DNA of 14,280 nt. It comes from Rhizosphaericola sp047606825. GTDB taxonomy: Bacteria; Bacteroidota; Bacteroidia; Chitinophagales; Chitinophagaceae. The notes below the pieces were generated by a model. It was not told the origin of the DNA. It was given only the letters and a program-made list of their open reading frames with translations, and ran no database searches. Positions within the stretch are counted from its first letter, which is position 1, and each line of letters starts with the position of its first letter. A program made the translations under genes and the position numbers. The stretch is from assembly GCA_047606825.1 (NCBI GenBank), contig JASGDY010000122.1:1-14280 (forward strand). The letters are read 5' to 3'. Positions 1-6,836 of this stretch are shown in pieces.

Positions 1-24
1 ATAATTTGATTTTAAATAAGTTAT

Positions 25-189
25 GTTCTTTTGCCTTGATGCAAAAGAACCAAAAAATCAAGACTGTATTGAATTAACTAAAAATCAACGCATAAGTCGG
101 AAATAAAAGAAACTCACTCCGCTTCGCTGCGTTCAGACAACTTTTATTTCTATCGACTTATTTCATTGATTTTCTTAACGTTAATTCAA
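25..189. repeat. Two-part palindromic repeat: short hairpin plus long imperfect cruciform
   Basis: The first part is a perfect hairpin, GTTCTTTTGC (25-34) and GCAAAAGAAC (41-50) around a six-base loop. The second is a long interrupted inverted repeat with four matched blocks per arm: TTGAATTAAC (69-78) with GTTAATTCAA (180-189), AAAATCAA (81-88) with TTGATTTT (166-173), ATAAGTCG (92-99) with CGACTTAT (154-161), and AAATAAAAG (101-109) with CTTTTATTT (141-149). The apex (110-140) is GC-richer. No reading frame here looks coding. From memory, similar sequences recur between genes in Bacteroidota; that was not checked. Both ends may continue beyond what is recognised here. Confidence 0.75.
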
Positions 190-256
190 TAAGGTCGATT
201 CCAAAATACATACTACCTTATCCCGAACTCGCGTTAAATAAGCAATAAGTACCTCG

Positions 257-345
257 CCGTCATTCCTGCGTAGGCAGGAATCTTATGTGTCCCTGTCTCA
301 GCTTGCCTTCGGTGAGCGTAGTTCCGGCCTGCGCGGGGATGACGG
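257..345. repeat. Inverted repeat with CCGTCATTCC-type ends
   Basis: The outer arms CCGTCATTCCTGCGTAGG (257-274) and CCTGCGCGGGGATGACGG (328-345) are inverted copies matching at about 15 of 18 positions. Inside the left arm is a perfect hairpin, ATTCCTGC (262-269) and GCAGGAAT (274-281) with a GTAG loop. The structure lies just past the 3' end of the MFS gene and could protect or end that transcript, but there is no T-run to call a classical terminator. The arm resembles the GTCATTCC-G-rich intergenic repeats known from several bacterial phyla. Bases 346-403 hold nothing recognised. Confidence 0.6.
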
Positions 346-403
346 ACAAGGTGCTCATTTTTTTCAATGCACATTTTTATCCAACGAGGAGTATAATTAT
401 GCA

Positions 404-1921
404 TCATTCATTAAGCTTTAAGCTTTTCTTTCCGTTGATATACACCAGCCCGATGACAAAACATATTGTCGACAAGATAATCGGGTACCACAGTCCTTCG
501 AGGTAATAATGTGCATCGCCCGCTTCCTTGGACTTGCTGACCAGATAGACGGCGACCGTCGGCATCAACCCACCAAAAATACCGTTGCCGATATGGTAAG
601 GCAGCGACATCGACGTGTAGCGAATGTTGACGGGGAACATCTCGACGAGGAACGCTGCAATCGGCCCGTAGGTAATCGTTACAAACAATACCAAGATGAA
701 CAGCAACCCAATCATTTTCCATTCGTCGGCAGTGGAGAGTTGGATGGACTGGGCGACTTTGGTGTCGGTTTCCGCTGTTTGGGTATGTGTCGTTACTGTG
801 CTGTCCTTTGTAAGTATGGTGCCGTCGCTGAATGTTTTGAGCGTTTCAAACTTGGCAATCTGGTCACCGTTGGGATGTGTGGCAGTGGAGGAGGGTTTTA
901 TTTCTACGCGTGGTGTTCCTTTTTCGGATGTCTGCGTCAACTGGTACATCTGTCCGAAAATCGGACGATACAACAATACTGCCAGCAACATCCCCGCCAG
1001 CAGCACGGTTTTCCTTCCAATCCTGTCGCTCAACGCGCCAAATACGACAAAGAACGGGCTACCCACCAATATGGCAATCGCCAATATGGAATCGGTCTGC
1101 GCCGCGTCCAGTCCGCACACTTTCCCCAGATAACTCTGCGTGTAGAACTGGCTGGTGTAAAAAATAACGCCCTGGCCCATGGCTGCGCCGAAAAGGGCGA
1201 GTAGCACATATTTGAGGTTGTAGCGGTTGCCGAAACTTTCCTTGAGCGGGTTCTTCGTGAGTGTCCCTTCTTTTTTGGCCTTGGCAAATTCGGGGGATTC
1301 GTGCATCCCTTTTCGGATGAAGTAGGAGATGATGACCATGACGATGGAAATCCAGAACGGTACGCGCCAGCCCCATTGGTCAAAAGCGTCAACCGACAGG
1401 GATTTTCGTGTGATGAGGATGACGATAAGCGAAACGAGCAGACCGGTGGACGCCGTCGTCTGTATCCATGCCGTCCAGTAGCCGCGGCGGTTGACGGGTG
1501 CGTGTTCGGCTACATAAGTCGCCGCGCCGCCGTATTCGCCGCCGAGTGCCAGTCCCTGCAACAGGCGTAACAACAGGACTAAAAAAGGCGCCCAGAATCC
1601 AATCGTTTCGTAGCTGGGAATACAGCCAATCAGAAACGTCGCGCCGCCCATCAACAGCAATGTCAGCATAAACGTGTACTTGCGGCCAATCATGTCGCCA
1701 AGACGACCAAACACCAAAGCACCAAACGGGCGTACCACAAATCCGGCGGCAAACGTCGCCAGCGTGCTCAGAAACGCCGCCGTCGGGTTGTCCTGTGGGA
1801 AAAACTTGGTAGAGATGACCGCCGCCAGACTGCCAAAGATGTAAAAATCGTACCATTCGATGAGCGTCCCGGCCGACGACGCGCCGATGACCTTCCAGAT
1901 ACCTTTTGGGGCTTTTGACAT
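404..1921 (-). CDS. MFS transporter, metabolite:H+ symporter (ProP/KgtP-like) family
   Basis: This is a 505-residue inner-membrane secondary transporter with an ATG start at 1921. The TM1 signature GTLIEWYDFYIFG (residues 18-30) is the hallmark of the metabolite:H+ symporter branch of the major facilitator superfamily. The two loop motifs GRLGDMIGRK (72-81) and FGALSDRIGRK (294-304) fall where MFS motif A is expected, and the late RYTSMSLPYHIGNGIFGG segment (434-451) is also typical of this branch. The family imports compatible solutes, dicarboxylates, shikimate or similar small acids with protons; the substrate here cannot be read from sequence. A hydrophilic stretch of about 75 residues (325-400), rich in Thr, Ser, Lys and Glu, interrupts the helices after TM8. 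The gene stands alone: the next upstream gene ends 751 bases away across repeats. No clear promoter was found. Confidence 0.93.
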   Translation of the reverse strand: MSKAPKGIWKVIGASSAGTLIEWYDFYIFGSLAAVISTKFFPQDNPTAAFLSTLATFAAGFVVRPFGALVFGRLGDMIGRKYTFMLTLLLMGGATFLIGCIPSYETIGFWAPFLVLLLRLLQGLALGGEYGGAATYVAEHAPVNRRGYWTAWIQTTASTGLLVSLIVILITRKSLSVDAFDQWGWRVPFWISIVMVIISYFIRKGMHESPEFAKAKKEGTLTKNPLKESFGNRYNLKYVLLALFGAAMGQGVIFYTSQFYTQSYLGKVCGLDAAQTDSILAIAILVGSPFFVVFGALSDRIGRKTVLLAGMLLAVLLYRPIFGQMYQLTQTSEKGTPRVEIKPSSTATHPNGDQIAKFETLKTFSDGTILTKDSTVTTHTQTAETDTKVAQSIQLSTADEWKMIGLLFILVLFVTITYGPIAAFLVEMFPVNIRYTSMSLPYHIGNGIFGGLMPTVAVYLVSKSKEAGDAHYYLEGLWYPIILSTICFVIGLVYINGKKSLKLNE

Positions 1922-2225
1922 AAATTTCTCGTTAGATATTTAAATGTTACCAATACAATCGTTGTCCGTTTCTAAGACATGCAAGCTTGCCGTATCAATC
2001 CTTTCGTGGCGTTAAAAATAAGAAAATGTTTGTTGTTTTTTCGGAAGAGGCGAGTTTTTTTGTTCCGCGTAATGTTGAAGTTGTTTAGACTTTTTGAAAA
2101 ATGAGATTTCTCCTATCGTCGAAAAGACGGGAGAGGTGCTGTTTTTTCTCCAAAACATCATCAATTTTGGGTAAAATGAACAATTCCTTCACGTCATTTA
2201 GCCTTGTTCGCTTTGCGCCTACTTC

Positions 2226-2286
2226 GTGGTCGGTGAGGACACCGACCACTAGTGGGTTCTACTGGCGTGGTGTCTCCACCCGCCAG
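2226..2286. repeat. Twin hairpins sharing a GGTG-N4-CACC core
   Basis: The first hairpin is GTGGTCGGTG (2226-2235), loop AGGA, CACCGACCAC (2240-2249), perfect over 10 pairs. The second runs 2262-2286: CTGGCG, one bulged T, GGTG, loop TCTC, CACC, CGCCAG. Their inner cores have the same form (GGTG-four bases-CACC) but the outer stems differ, and the centres are 37 bases apart. They look like paired REP-type palindromes. Neither is followed by a T-run, so they were not called terminators. The flanking DNA (1922-2225), which includes the upstream region of the MFS gene, shows no gene and no clear promoter. Confidence 0.65.
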
Positions 2287-2322
2287 CGAAAAAGAAAGCT
2301 ATTTACGCATTTTGGGAAGATT

Positions 2323-2494
2323 TAGAAGCTGTTTGAGTTATTTATTTTCTTCTCCGCACAGTCTCCGCTCTTCAGGATTTGTAATCCTGAAGCCGTATCG
2401 GCGGATTTGCAATTCGCAAATAGCAGTGCATTGCAAATGCACGGATAAGCGTTCGGGATTGCAAATCCCGAACAGCACAGTAAGACAACTTAGC
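2323..2494 (+). repeat. Modular repeat, copy C (four-hairpin interior)
   Basis: The left end (2323-2349), beginning TAGAAGCTGTTTGAGTTA, is identical over 27 bases to the left end of copy A (read on the minus strand from 10038). Both then have CGCACAGTCT, after five extra bases (TTCTC) in this copy. The right end, AACAGCACAGTAAG...TTAGC (2471-2494), is a diverged match to the AACAGCGCAG(T/C)TAAGTATGTT end of copies A and B. Where A and B carry a long CCTCACCCC... palindrome, this copy has an array of four small hairpins. It lies in the 751-base gap between the peroxidase and MFS genes; bases 2495-2672 hold nothing recognised. Confidence 0.65.
2371..2473. repeat. Array of four ATT-N3-AAT hairpins
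   Basis: Four hairpins of one design follow each other. They are TTCAGGATT-TGT-AATCCTGAA (2371-2391), GCGGATT-TGC-AATTCGC (2401-2417, one G/T wobble), GTGCATT-GCA-AATGCAC (2426-2442) and a 10-pair stem with loop GCA (2451-2473). Each has a stem ending in ATT, a three-base loop and a return beginning AAT. The first two loops read TGT/TGC and the last two GCA, the reverse complement of TGC, so the array is two hairpins facing two. Centres are 25-28 bases apart. The differing outer stems are each compensated, which suggests that pairing is conserved rather than sequence. The set lies inside copy C of the modular repeat. Confidence 0.75.
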
Positions 2495-2672
2495 ATTGCT
2501 GTCATTATGTGGCATATAGTCCTTTTAGCTTTGCTGTACGTATTTCTGCTAATATGCCGGAGCACAATCATTGTTGGACGTTGTTTAGTGCAATTAAACG
2601 TTTTTTTGTTATTATTATTTCTTTCGGATAGGAAATGTGAGATGAGATTTTGGATTTAGAACGTATCGATTA

Positions 2673-3824
2673 TCATTGTGGCAGTTCGGGGCGGCGCATT
2701 TTGAATTGCGTGGCGGTAATCGCGTCGAGGAAAGCGAGCAAGTCGTTTTTTTCCTCAGGTGTCAACCCCAAAGGCTGCAACAGCTTGTCGGTATGCGGAT
2801 AAAGCGTATCGGCTGGATTGGGGTTTTTGTTGTCCAACTGGTGCATACCGCTGTTGTACATATTGACAACGCCTAACATATTGTCAAACAGACCGTTGTG
2901 CATCCACGGACTGGTCTTCATCACGTCGCGCAACGATGGCGTGCGGAACTTGCCAACGTCTTCCGCCTTGTGCGTAACCTCGTAGCGACCCAAATCCTGG
3001 TATTTTCGGTTGTAATACGTCAGTCCGATATTGTGGAATGCGTCATCCGTAAAATAAGTTCCGTAATGGCAATTCATACAGCGTGCTTTGCCTCGGAACA
3101 AATCCAGACCGTGTATGGCCGCGTCGGACATTTTTTTGTAATCCCCCCTGACAAAGCGGTCAAATGCGCTCTGGCGGGATTTGATGATATGTTCAAATGC
3201 GGCAATGGCGTCCAGGATGTTGTGTAGGCTTACCGTTTTTTCCCCATACACTTGCTGGAACAAGGTTTGGTATCCGGCGATGGATTCTAACTTTTGTGGC
3301 AAGGCGTTGGTTTCCATGTTCATTTCGTGGTGCGTCGCCAACGGATTCATCGCCTGGTCTTCAAGGCTCTGCGCGCGTCCGTCCCAAAAAAAGGATTTGT
3401 GTGCCAGCAGATTGTATAAGGACGGCGTGTTTCGGCTTCCCAGCAGATGGTCATTGCCCAGCGACACCCTTCGTCCGTCACCCCAGGCGAGTTCGGGGTC
3501 GTGGCAACTGCTGCATGAAATCTGGTTGGAACTGGACAGGCGCGGGTCGAAAAACAGCAATTGCCCCAATTTTATTTTCGGGTCTTTCTCGACTAAAAAC
3601 CAGGAGGTATCGTCAATGGGCAATGCCCCCAATTCCTGATATGCGACACCTGAGTCTATGTTGGGGCGTGGCCATTGGGATATGGGACGTGCATATAAGG
3701 TGCGCAGGGAATCGTTGGTTGTATTGGTAGATACCATCGAAGTGTCGCCATCCGTCATCCATGATACTACGGCCAAAAAAACGACAAAGGCGAAAAAAAC
3801 TTTATGGACATTACTAAAATGCAT
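2673..3824 (-). CDS. Diheme cytochrome c peroxidase (CcpA/MauG superfamily)
   Basis: This is a 383-residue predicted periplasmic diheme protein. The ATG at 3824 was chosen because it places the hydrophobic segment KVFFAFVVFLAVV (8-20) at the N-terminus; an upstream in-frame extension is unlike a signal sequence. Two c-type heme sites are visible, CSSCH (104-108) and CMNCH (249-253), followed by the family motifs FRTPSLRDV (293-301) and PWMHNG (306-311) and a final LGLTPEEKNDLLAFLDAI helix. Family members reduce hydrogen peroxide with electrons from small c-type cytochromes, or, as in MauG, oxidise a partner protein; which applies here is unknown. The axial Met/Tyr ligand of the second heme was not assigned. 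No lipobox is present, so the protein is either cleaved and soluble or held by its N-terminal helix. It is the last gene of the TonB receptor operon, 76 bases after the DUF6850 gene, which suggests work on whatever that system brings in. Confidence 0.93.
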   Translation of the reverse strand: MHFSNVHKVFFAFVVFLAVVSWMTDGDTSMVSTNTTNDSLRTLYARPISQWPRPNIDSGVAYQELGALPIDDTSWFLVEKDPKIKLGQLLFFDPRLSSSNQISCSSCHDPELAWGDGRRVSLGNDHLLGSRNTPSLYNLLAHKSFFWDGRAQSLEDQAMNPLATHHEMNMETNALPQKLESIAGYQTLFQQVYGEKTVSLHNILDAIAAFEHIIKSRQSAFDRFVRGDYKKMSDAAIHGLDLFRGKARCMNCHYGTYFTDDAFHNIGLTYYNRKYQDLGRYEVTHKAEDVGKFRTPSLRDVMKTSPWMHNGLFDNMLGVVNMYNSGMHQLDNKNPNPADTLYPHTDKLLQPLGLTPEEKNDLLAFLDAITATQFKMRRPELPQ

Positions 3825-3841
3825 ATTGCGAAATAAGATAG

Positions 3842-3878
3842 GAAAGTTAATAATTGCATGACGCACAAAAACGTGCGT
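3842..3878 (-). promoter_or_regulatory. Possible internal promoter and small hairpin before the peroxidase gene
   Basis: Read on the minus strand, the 76-base gap contains TTTG (3866-3869), 16 bases, then TAACTTTC (3842-3849). This is one base off the Bacteroidota -7 consensus TAnnTTTG, with a spacing slightly shorter than usual. A start site near 3835-3840 would leave a short leader before the ATG at 3824. The TTTG overlaps a perfect six-pair hairpin, ACGCAC (3861-3866) with GTGCGT (3873-3878). Such a site could allow the peroxidase to be made apart from the rest of the operon. Both elements are short and may be chance. Confidence 0.2.
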
Positions 3879-3900
3879 GGAAACAGTAAACAGACTAGTG

Positions 3901-5469
3901 TCAAAGATAAATTCGAAAACCGAATTGTATGTCAAATAGGTCTTTGCCAGGTTGATAGGCTGTGTTCAATACTTTTGTAGATACATCTAACTGACGTGAA
4001 AATGCACACCGTCCAAACAATCCGGCAGGAGTGGTCTTCAATATTTTCCCCGAAATATAGTTCAGTTCCAGACTGCACTGGAACACGCGCGATGACCAGT
4101 AATAATAATCGGGGTACACAATGTGTTGTGTAAATATGTTTTCCTGCGTTGACGGTACGGAAATGTATGTTTCCAGAGGGAAGCGCATCGATGGCGTAAG
4201 TTTAGCTGCCAACCTTTCCGTTTTGTCCCATGTGCAATAGGCCCCGATATGTACATTTGGTTGCAGATAGCTGTATTGGACATGGTGTGCCTGCAACAAA
4301 TCTTTCTTTTCCACATTGTCGTACAGCACTCCGACCCCATATTCCCAACCGAGTGGCTGTTGCCGCGACAGTTGTATCGTGTAGCCTGCGGATATACGAT
4401 GATGGTGGTATTGATAGTTGTTGGCATTGAAAGTGCTGTCCCAGTCAAATCCGTCCTGAATCAAGCCTTTGACAATCAGTTGCTGCACACCCACCGAACT
4501 TTTTTTGACGATGAATACATCTGCGCCATAATCATGTAGCGTCCATGTACTGAAAATGCCCAGATTGGGGCGTGTGTCCACTTCCCTTTCCCTTTTGTTG
4601 TATTCTTTTTTCCGCTGGTAATAGAGCGTTGAGTTAATCCTCCACCGGGCGGAACTCCAATCGTGGTTGATATGCAAGCCGCTATACTTCTGGTCTCTTT
4701 GGTTGATGGACTGGTCTTTTATGGAAATATATCCGTAACCGTAATTTAGGTAGTAGATACGTTCCGGGTATAGCAATGACAATCCGAAATTGGCGTTTTT
4801 GTATTTGATGTTACTTGTCTCGTTGCCCCGCCCTATATCGCCCTGTATGCCCAATCGGTGTCTGCCAGCTTTCCATGTTAGCTCTGGTTTGAAGATGTAA
4901 TTCAATTCTTTAACTGAGGGGCGTGGGTCAACCGAACCCGTTGTCCAATGGTAGTTATAATCCAACCCCAGGCCCACATCTATTTTACTTCCTGCGTGAT
5001 AAGCAGCCAAAGCGTTGAACACGTAATTCTGCCGTTCATATTTCGCGGCTTTTGTGGCAAAATAAGTATAAGGGGCTGCGTCGTCAAATATTCCGTTGAG
5101 GTTGTTGGCAAGGCTGTCGTCCCACTGTCTGTTGATGCGGAAACGACCGGCAACACGGAACTTGTCCAATTGCTTAATTCCCTCGGTATAAAGTGTTGCA
5201 ATCCTTGACTGGTAAGGCTGTTGCGCTGTGTGGTAAGCACCTTTCTGCTGTTGGAAATCAGCCTGCAAAATACCTATTTCCTTGAAAGAACTGTCGGCTA
5301 CTAATGAAGTTATGTTGAGAAACTGCCTTTGCACCGCATTGTACGGGATACTGTAATGGTATAAAGAATCCCCTGCCGGCAATTGCTGTGCAATAGCCGG
5401 AGAGGATGTCCATAAAAGTCCTGTTAGGAACAAGTATATTCCTATTTTTTTATTCAGTGAATGAAGCAT
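3901..5469 (-). CDS. DUF6850-type outer-membrane beta-barrel protein
   Basis: The protein is 522 residues from the ATG at 5469; a longer in-frame reading from 5541 would bury the signal peptide. Residues 1-27 form a good Sec signal (KK, a hydrophobic core, then AIA before QQ). The rest is rich in alternating Tyr/Trp/hydrophobic strands (for example YYLNYGYGYISI and WRINSTLYYQRKKEY) and ends in FGFRIYL, as expected for the last strand of an outer-membrane barrel. The match to DUF6850 rests on recall of the family and its usual neighbours, not on a search. Its biochemical role is unknown. The start lies 20 bases inside the end of the DUF4876 gene, so the two are probably translationally coupled. 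The pairing suggests an outer-membrane partner of the lipoprotein and the TonB receptor. Confidence 0.82.
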   Translation of the reverse strand: MLHSLNKKIGIYLFLTGLLWTSSPAIAQQLPAGDSLYHYSIPYNAVQRQFLNITSLVADSSFKEIGILQADFQQQKGAYHTAQQPYQSRIATLYTEGIKQLDKFRVAGRFRINRQWDDSLANNLNGIFDDAAPYTYFATKAAKYERQNYVFNALAAYHAGSKIDVGLGLDYNYHWTTGSVDPRPSVKELNYIFKPELTWKAGRHRLGIQGDIGRGNETSNIKYKNANFGLSLLYPERIYYLNYGYGYISIKDQSINQRDQKYSGLHINHDWSSARWRINSTLYYQRKKEYNKREREVDTRPNLGIFSTWTLHDYGADVFIVKKSSVGVQQLIVKGLIQDGFDWDSTFNANNYQYHHHRISAGYTIQLSRQQPLGWEYGVGVLYDNVEKKDLLQAHHVQYSYLQPNVHIGAYCTWDKTERLAAKLTPSMRFPLETYISVPSTQENIFTQHIVYPDYYYWSSRVFQCSLELNYISGKILKTTPAGLFGRCAFSRQLDVSTKVLNTAYQPGKDLFDIQFGFRIYL

Positions 5470-6805
5470 CTGTTTTTGAGGGGTCTGCTTTTGTTTTTGT
5501 GAAGAAATCAGCTTCCGAATTGTTGGTATCCTGCAATACACGTCGACCGCTGGTCAAGGTTTTTGCGGTTTTTCTTACCAAAGACTGTGACGAGTATTGC
5601 CCACCCGTGACGAAAGTCGGACCTGCATCCAATACGTTCGGCAGCCTTTTCGGCGTTCTGTTGGCTGGTATGGGAGTCTCGATTTCGACTGCGTCGATGA
5701 TATAACTTGCCGGAATCTGCATATAGGTCTTGGTGTTGGATGTAACAGCCGTTACGTTCGGGGCAGGGTAAGTGGGGAACGTCGTTGGTTTGTCTCCCGG
5801 TATTTTGAAAATCAGTAAATCTTCCCTACCCGTTGCGTCAAAAACCCAGTCATTGCTAGAGCTAACAAAGAAAACGGTAATATTAGGAACAAGAGGGTTG
5901 TCCAGATCCCATCTGTAAGGAGTATAGCTCGCCGGATCATCAGCAGTAGTCCTATTGTAATCCACCAGATATGTTTCCCAGTCTGCCTTGCTCAGGTCAA
6001 CCGTCAACGTCGGGTCAATAATGCTTTGCACCCTTCCGGAATTGTCGGTGTAGGTTTCCGCATGGTTGATGGCCGTTTGCGCTATAACGATACTTTGGCC
6101 AGGTGCCAAGGGGTGGTCAACTCCGGAACCTGGAATCATGAACAGGTAGCGGAAATATAGATAGTCTTTGCTGGCATCGCCGATGCCAGTAGGCATACCT
6201 ATGGATTGGCTCCAGTCAAAAGTTTCTGCTCCCGTAGACAGTCTGTTAGTGTTGGCCCAGGTATTTCCGATATAGAGACTGTCGAGAAAGATGGTATCGT
6301 TGGAATTGTTGTAGATTTCCACAAACTCGTCCCGGAATCCCGCACCTTGGCTGGTATTGGAACCCGCATAATAAAACTGTTTGATAACCAAATCTCCGAT
6401 ACGTCCTGCTTCCAGTGTCATAGCAAATGTCGAATTGGCAGAGATAATGCTTGTTCCTGTTATGGACGCATTGTACTGGATGTCATCCTCTGTAGGGATT
6501 CCGGTAAGGGCTATGTAATTGGCGGCAGTAATGGTCAGTGTTGCATTGGCGGAATAATTGCCTGGTACGATGCTGCTGAACGTGGCAATACCACTTGCAT
6601 TGGTCTTGGCAGAATAAGACTGTCCATTGGTATTGTTGTTGATGGTTACGGTGGCATTTTCCAACGGAAGTCCAAGCCCTTGGTCGTCCCCAGCGAATGA
6701 GAGTGTTACGGAGAGGTCGATAGCAGAGGCTTCATTGTCATGCTTGCTGCAGGAAGTCAGAAAACCAAGTAGTACGATTGTCAGTATTGTCTTGATTTGT
6801 TTCAT
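5450..6805 (-). CDS. DUF4876-type surface or periplasmic lipoprotein
   Basis: The product is 451 residues starting at the ATG at 6805. The N-terminus MKQIKTILTIVLLGFLTSC is a lipoprotein signal with the lipobox Cys at residue 19. Residues from about 30 to 95 resemble an Ig-like/carboxypeptidase-regulatory beta-sandwich (LPLENATVTI...NASGIATFSSIVPGNYSA). A lamin-tail-like segment follows, with VIKQFYYAG and DEFVEIYNNSNDTIFLDSLYIGN. The C-terminal portion SLVRKTAKTLTSGRRVLQDT and NNSEADF is also of that type. Assignment to DUF4876 is from memory of these motifs. No catalytic residues were recognised, so a binding or scaffold role at the cell surface is more likely than an enzyme. It follows the TonB receptor by 31 bases, an arrangement that recalls SusD- or HmuY-like lipoproteins beside their receptors, though it is not homologous in any visible way. 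Confidence 0.85.
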   Translation of the reverse strand: MKQIKTILTIVLLGFLTSCSKHDNEASAIDLSVTLSFAGDDQGLGLPLENATVTINNNTNGQSYSAKTNASGIATFSSIVPGNYSANATLTITAANYIALTGIPTEDDIQYNASITGTSIISANSTFAMTLEAGRIGDLVIKQFYYAGSNTSQGAGFRDEFVEIYNNSNDTIFLDSLYIGNTWANTNRLSTGAETFDWSQSIGMPTGIGDASKDYLYFRYLFMIPGSGVDHPLAPGQSIVIAQTAINHAETYTDNSGRVQSIIDPTLTVDLSKADWETYLVDYNRTTADDPASYTPYRWDLDNPLVPNITVFFVSSSNDWVFDATGREDLLIFKIPGDKPTTFPTYPAPNVTAVTSNTKTYMQIPASYIIDAVEIETPIPANRTPKRLPNVLDAGPTFVTGGQYSSQSLVRKTAKTLTSGRRVLQDTNNSEADFFTKTKADPSKTDASFTE

Positions 6806-6836
6806 GTTGAATGGTTTTTGTTGTTTTGTATAAAAA

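Noticed and set aside
2371..2473. Possible small CRISPR array
   Set aside because: The regular 25-28 base spacing is suggestive, but the units are hairpins of differing sequence with gaps of only 8-9 bases, with no identical direct repeats and no cas genes.
2581..2612. Plus-strand hairpin GTTTA/TAAAC followed by a T-run, as a terminator
   Set aside because: The stem is only five pairs plus a bulge, and no plus-strand gene lies before it; as a minus-strand terminator the T-run is on the wrong side.
2101..2659. Two overlapping plus-strand open frames of 74 and 135 codons and a minus-strand one of 77 codons
   Set aside because: They run through the hairpins and repeat copy C, and their residues (such as GLQIPNS) come from the palindromes; no protein family is recognisable.
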